Shown here: piece after piece, positions 5,528 through 7,509 of the stretch
Layout of the letters: each line of letters starts with the position of its first letter
Position numbering within the stretch: position 1 is the stretch's first letter
Origin: Acidobacteriota bacterium
GTDB taxonomy: Bacteria > Acidobacteriota > Thermoanaerobaculia > Multivoradales > JAHEKO01
Assembly (NCBI GenBank): GCA_030610025.1
Contig: JAUWSP010000124.1
Coordinates: forward strand, 1-7,509
Length of the DNA: 7,509 nt
Direction of reading: 5' to 3'
Notes under the pieces: model-generated
Seen by the model: the letters and a program-made list of their open reading frames with translations, nothing else
Told to the model about the DNA's origin: nothing
Database searches by the model: none
Program-made: the position numbers and the translations under genes

Positions 5528-7509
5528 GCGTCACCGACACGGTCATCGTCGCTCCAGTCCAGTGGGAAGAACCGATCCGCGCCGAGCTCTTCGGCATCGA
5601 GCGCCTGGAGCAGCACGCCGAAAGCCTGGCCGAGGCACAGCGCACCACCGAAGAACCCTCCAAAGGACGGAATCTTCTCCCGAGGGTCCGCGACAACGCC
5701 CAGGCGCTTCTGGCCGCGTACCGAAACATCGCCGAGACGGTCCGGGAGAAGGGCGAGATCACGCCCGCAGCGGAATGGCTCCTCGACAACTTCTACATTG
5801 TGGAGGAACAGATCCATGAGATCCGGGACCATCTTCCGGGGAGCTACTACCGCCTTCTGCCGAAGATCGCCTCGGGCCACCTCGCGGGATACCCCCGCGT
5901 CTATGGGTTGGCCTGGGCCTACATGGCCCATACCGACAGCCGGTTCGAACTAGAGACGCTGCAGCGATTCGTCCGCGCATACCAGGGCGTCCAGCCGCTT
6001 TCCATAGGGGAACTCTGGGCGGTCGCCATCCATCTGCGCGTCGCACTGGTGGAGAACCTGCGGCGGCTGTCGGAGCTGCTCGTCCGCTCCCGACAGGCGC
6101 GAGCCCAGGCCGACCAAGTGGCGGACCGCCTGCTGGGCCTGAACGGTCGCCCGGCTGAGCACGCGGACGATGTTCTGGGGCGTCTGGGTGGCGCCCAGCT
6201 GCGCCGCCCGTTCGTCGTGCAGCTCATCCAGCGGCTTCGTGACCAGGGACCGTCGATCATGCCGGCCCTGGCCTGGCTCGACGAGAAGCTGAGCGCCCAG
6301 GGGAGGTCGGCCGATGAGGTGGTGGCTCAGGAACTCCATGCGCAGGCCGCGGCAAGTGCCACCGTCCGCAACATCATCACCAGTATGCGTTGGATGTCCT
6401 CCATCGACTGGCCCGAGTTCTTCGAGGGCGTCAGTCTGGTGGACGAAGTTCTCCGCGCCGCTCCCGGGTACGCGGCCTTCGATTTTGCGACCCGGGACAA
6501 CTACCGATCCCAGATCGAGGTGCTCTCCAGGGGTTCGGGGCGATCAGAGATCGAGGTGGCGCGGGAAAGTGTGCTCCTGGCCGGGAACGCAACCCGGGAA
6601 AGCGCACCGGAGCTTCCCGGTGTTCCCGAGCATGCCGAGGAGGACCCGGGGTACTACCTCCTGTCCCGGGGCAGATCGGCTTTCGAGAGGCGTCTGGGGT
6701 TTCGCGTACCGTGGCGAATCCGGCTTCGCCGCTTCTATCGCGCCCATGCGACCGCTGGATACCTGGGAGCGATTGCCATCCTCACCGCACTTCTGCTCTC
6801 CGGCCTGCTGTTCTACACCTGGAACTTCGGAGCAAGCCTCTCTGCCCTAGTCTTGCTGGGGATCCTGGGTCTGGTGCCCGCCTCAGAGATCGCGGTGTCA
6901 CTCGTCCATCGCCTCGTTCCGATTCTCGTTCAACCCAGGTTGCTCCCCAAGCTCGAGCTCGCTCATGGCGTGCCTCCGGAGCTTCGAACCCTGGTCGCCG
7001 TGCCGATGCTACTCACGAGCCACGACGACATCGAAGAGCAGGTCGAGCGACTCGAGGTGCACTACCTCGCAAATCCCGAAGGTCATCTCCACTTTGCCCT
7101 CCTGAGCGACTGGGCGGACGCGCACAGCGAGCGTATGCCCGACGATGAGGAACTCCTCACCGCGCTGGCTGACGGCATCGCGCGCCTCAACGAGAGATAC
7201 GAAGGTCCGCCCGGGGCCGGGAGCCGTTTCCTCTTGTTGCATCGTCGGCGTCTGTGGAACGAGAAGGAAGGCAAGTGGATGGGCTGGGAACGGAAGCGAG
7301 GGAAGCTCCACGAGCTCAACCGGTTGCTTCGCGGCGCCAAGGACACTTCGTTCATTCCAGTACACGGAGAGCTGCCCACGGCGCCCCAGGGGGTCCGCTA
7401 CGTCCTCACCCTGGATGCTGACACCCGGCTTCCCAAGGCGACTGCCTACCGTCTCGTCGGGGCAGCGGCGCACCCGTTGAATCGGCCGCGCTTCGACCCC
7501 AGGAAAGGA
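5524..7509 (+). CDS. ndvB: Cyclic beta-1,2-glucan synthase (NdvB/ChvB type), 5' part cut by the window end
   Basis: The open frame runs 662 codons to the last base with no stop; family members are very large, around 2,800 residues, so about a quarter is present. The enzyme polymerises UDP-glucose into beta-1,2-glucan and cyclises it at the inner membrane; the ring is then exported to the periplasm for osmotic adaptation and host interaction. Visible here: the conserved N-terminal block WLLDNFYIVEEQIHEIRDHL (85-104) continuing through GYPRVYGLAWAYMAHTDSRF (122-141), then QPLSIGELWAVAI. Two membrane helices lie at about 411-431 and 436-456. The start of the GT84 glycosyltransferase domain follows, with WMGWERKRGKLHELNR (585-600) and TLDADTRLP (629-637), whose D631-x-D633 is the nucleotide-sugar metal site. 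The remaining glycosyltransferase and the GH94-like phosphorylase region must lie downstream. AAGGAG at 5513-5518 supports the start. Partner exporter ndvA/chvA is not in the window. Confidence 0.92.
   Translation, partial: MSVTDTVIVAPVQWEEPIRAELFGIERLEQHAESLAEAQRTTEEPSKGRNLLPRVRDNAQALLAAYRNIAETVREKGEITPAAEWLLDNFYIVEEQIHEIRDHLPGSYYRLLPKIASGHLAGYPRVYGLAWAYMAHTDSRFELETLQRFVRAYQGVQPLSIGELWAVAIHLRVALVENLRRLSELLVRSRQARAQADQVADRLLGLNGRPAEHADDVLGRLGGAQLRRPFVVQLIQRLRDQGPSIMPALAWLDEKLSAQGRSADEVVAQELHAQAAASATVRNIITSMRWMSSIDWPEFFEGVSLVDEVLRAAPGYAAFDFATRDNYRSQIEVLSRGSGRSEIEVARESVLLAGNATRESAPELPGVPEHAEEDPGYYLLSRGRSAFERRLGFRVPWRIRLRRFYRAHATAGYLGAIAILTALLLSGLLFYTWNFGASLSALVLLGILGLVPASEIAVSLVHRLVPILVQPRLLPKLELAHGVPPELRTLVAVPMLLTSHDDIEEQVERLEVHYLANPEGHLHFALLSDWADAHSERMPDDEELLTALADGIARLNERYEGPPGAGSRFLLLHRRRLWNEKEGKWMGWERKRGKLHELNRLLRGAKDTSFIPVHGELPTAPQGVRYVLTLDADTRLPKATAYRLVGAAAHPLNRPRFDPRKG

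Noticed and set aside
5317..5931. 204-codon minus-strand open frame
   Set aside because: It is the antisense shadow of the 5' part of the cyclic glucan synthase, whose family motifs are unmistakable.
6390..7148. 252-codon plus-strand open frame
   Set aside because: It is an out-of-frame reading inside the glucan synthase, Arg/Pro/Ser-rich, with no domain.
1..7509. CRISPR array, tRNA, rRNA, complete insertion sequence or phage genes
   Set aside because: I saw no regularly spaced repeats, no cloverleaf signatures, no rRNA stretches and no transposase or integrase motifs on either strand.

Overview
The window reads as a GC-rich bacterial chromosome segment from a Gram-negative-type organism. 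Support for this is a Sec-type secreted LamG protein, the start of an inner-membrane cyclic beta-1,2-glucan synthase, and strong Shine-Dalgarno sites before two of the genes. No taxonomic marker is present. Myxococcota, Desulfobacterota, Acidobacteriota or Gammaproteobacteria all fit, and I cannot choose between them.

Layout, left to right: a secreted LamG/concanavalin-A-like protein on the minus strand (38-877), whose ribosome-binding site lies inside a perfect hairpin. Next comes a minus-strand pair: a 40-residue unknown protein (2345-2467) overlapping by ATGA the start of an MFS_3/EntS-like exporter (1044-2348). Divergent to it is a Mut7-C family protein (2647-3390) with an N-terminal ubiquitin-like domain, a PIN-like nuclease domain and a CxxC...CxxC zinc ribbon. 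After 123 bp follows a short FmdB-type zinc-ribbon gene (3514-3678) on the same strand. It has a strong Shine-Dalgarno but an in-frame TGA at codon 14. A 339-bp gene-free stretch (3679-4017) carries three strong inverted repeats. Then a PaaK/CapK-type adenylate-forming ligase on the minus strand (4018-5298), a 225-bp divergent intergenic region with a clustered GGTCCA/TGGACC palindrome, and the first 662 codons of an NdvB/ChvB-type cyclic beta-1,2-glucan synthase on the plus strand, cut by the window end.

The genes do not form one obvious pathway. The LamG protein, the exporter and the glucan synthase all concern the cell envelope or secretion. Mut7-C and FmdB are both small zinc-ribbon proteins on one strand and could be co-transcribed.

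The most interesting item is the FmdB-like gene. Its reading frame is conserved on both sides of the TGA, and reading TGA as selenocysteine creates a CxxU motif with the second zinc-ribbon cysteine. A weak bacterial-SECIS-like fold follows the TGA. A nonsense mutation or base-call error remains the main alternative.
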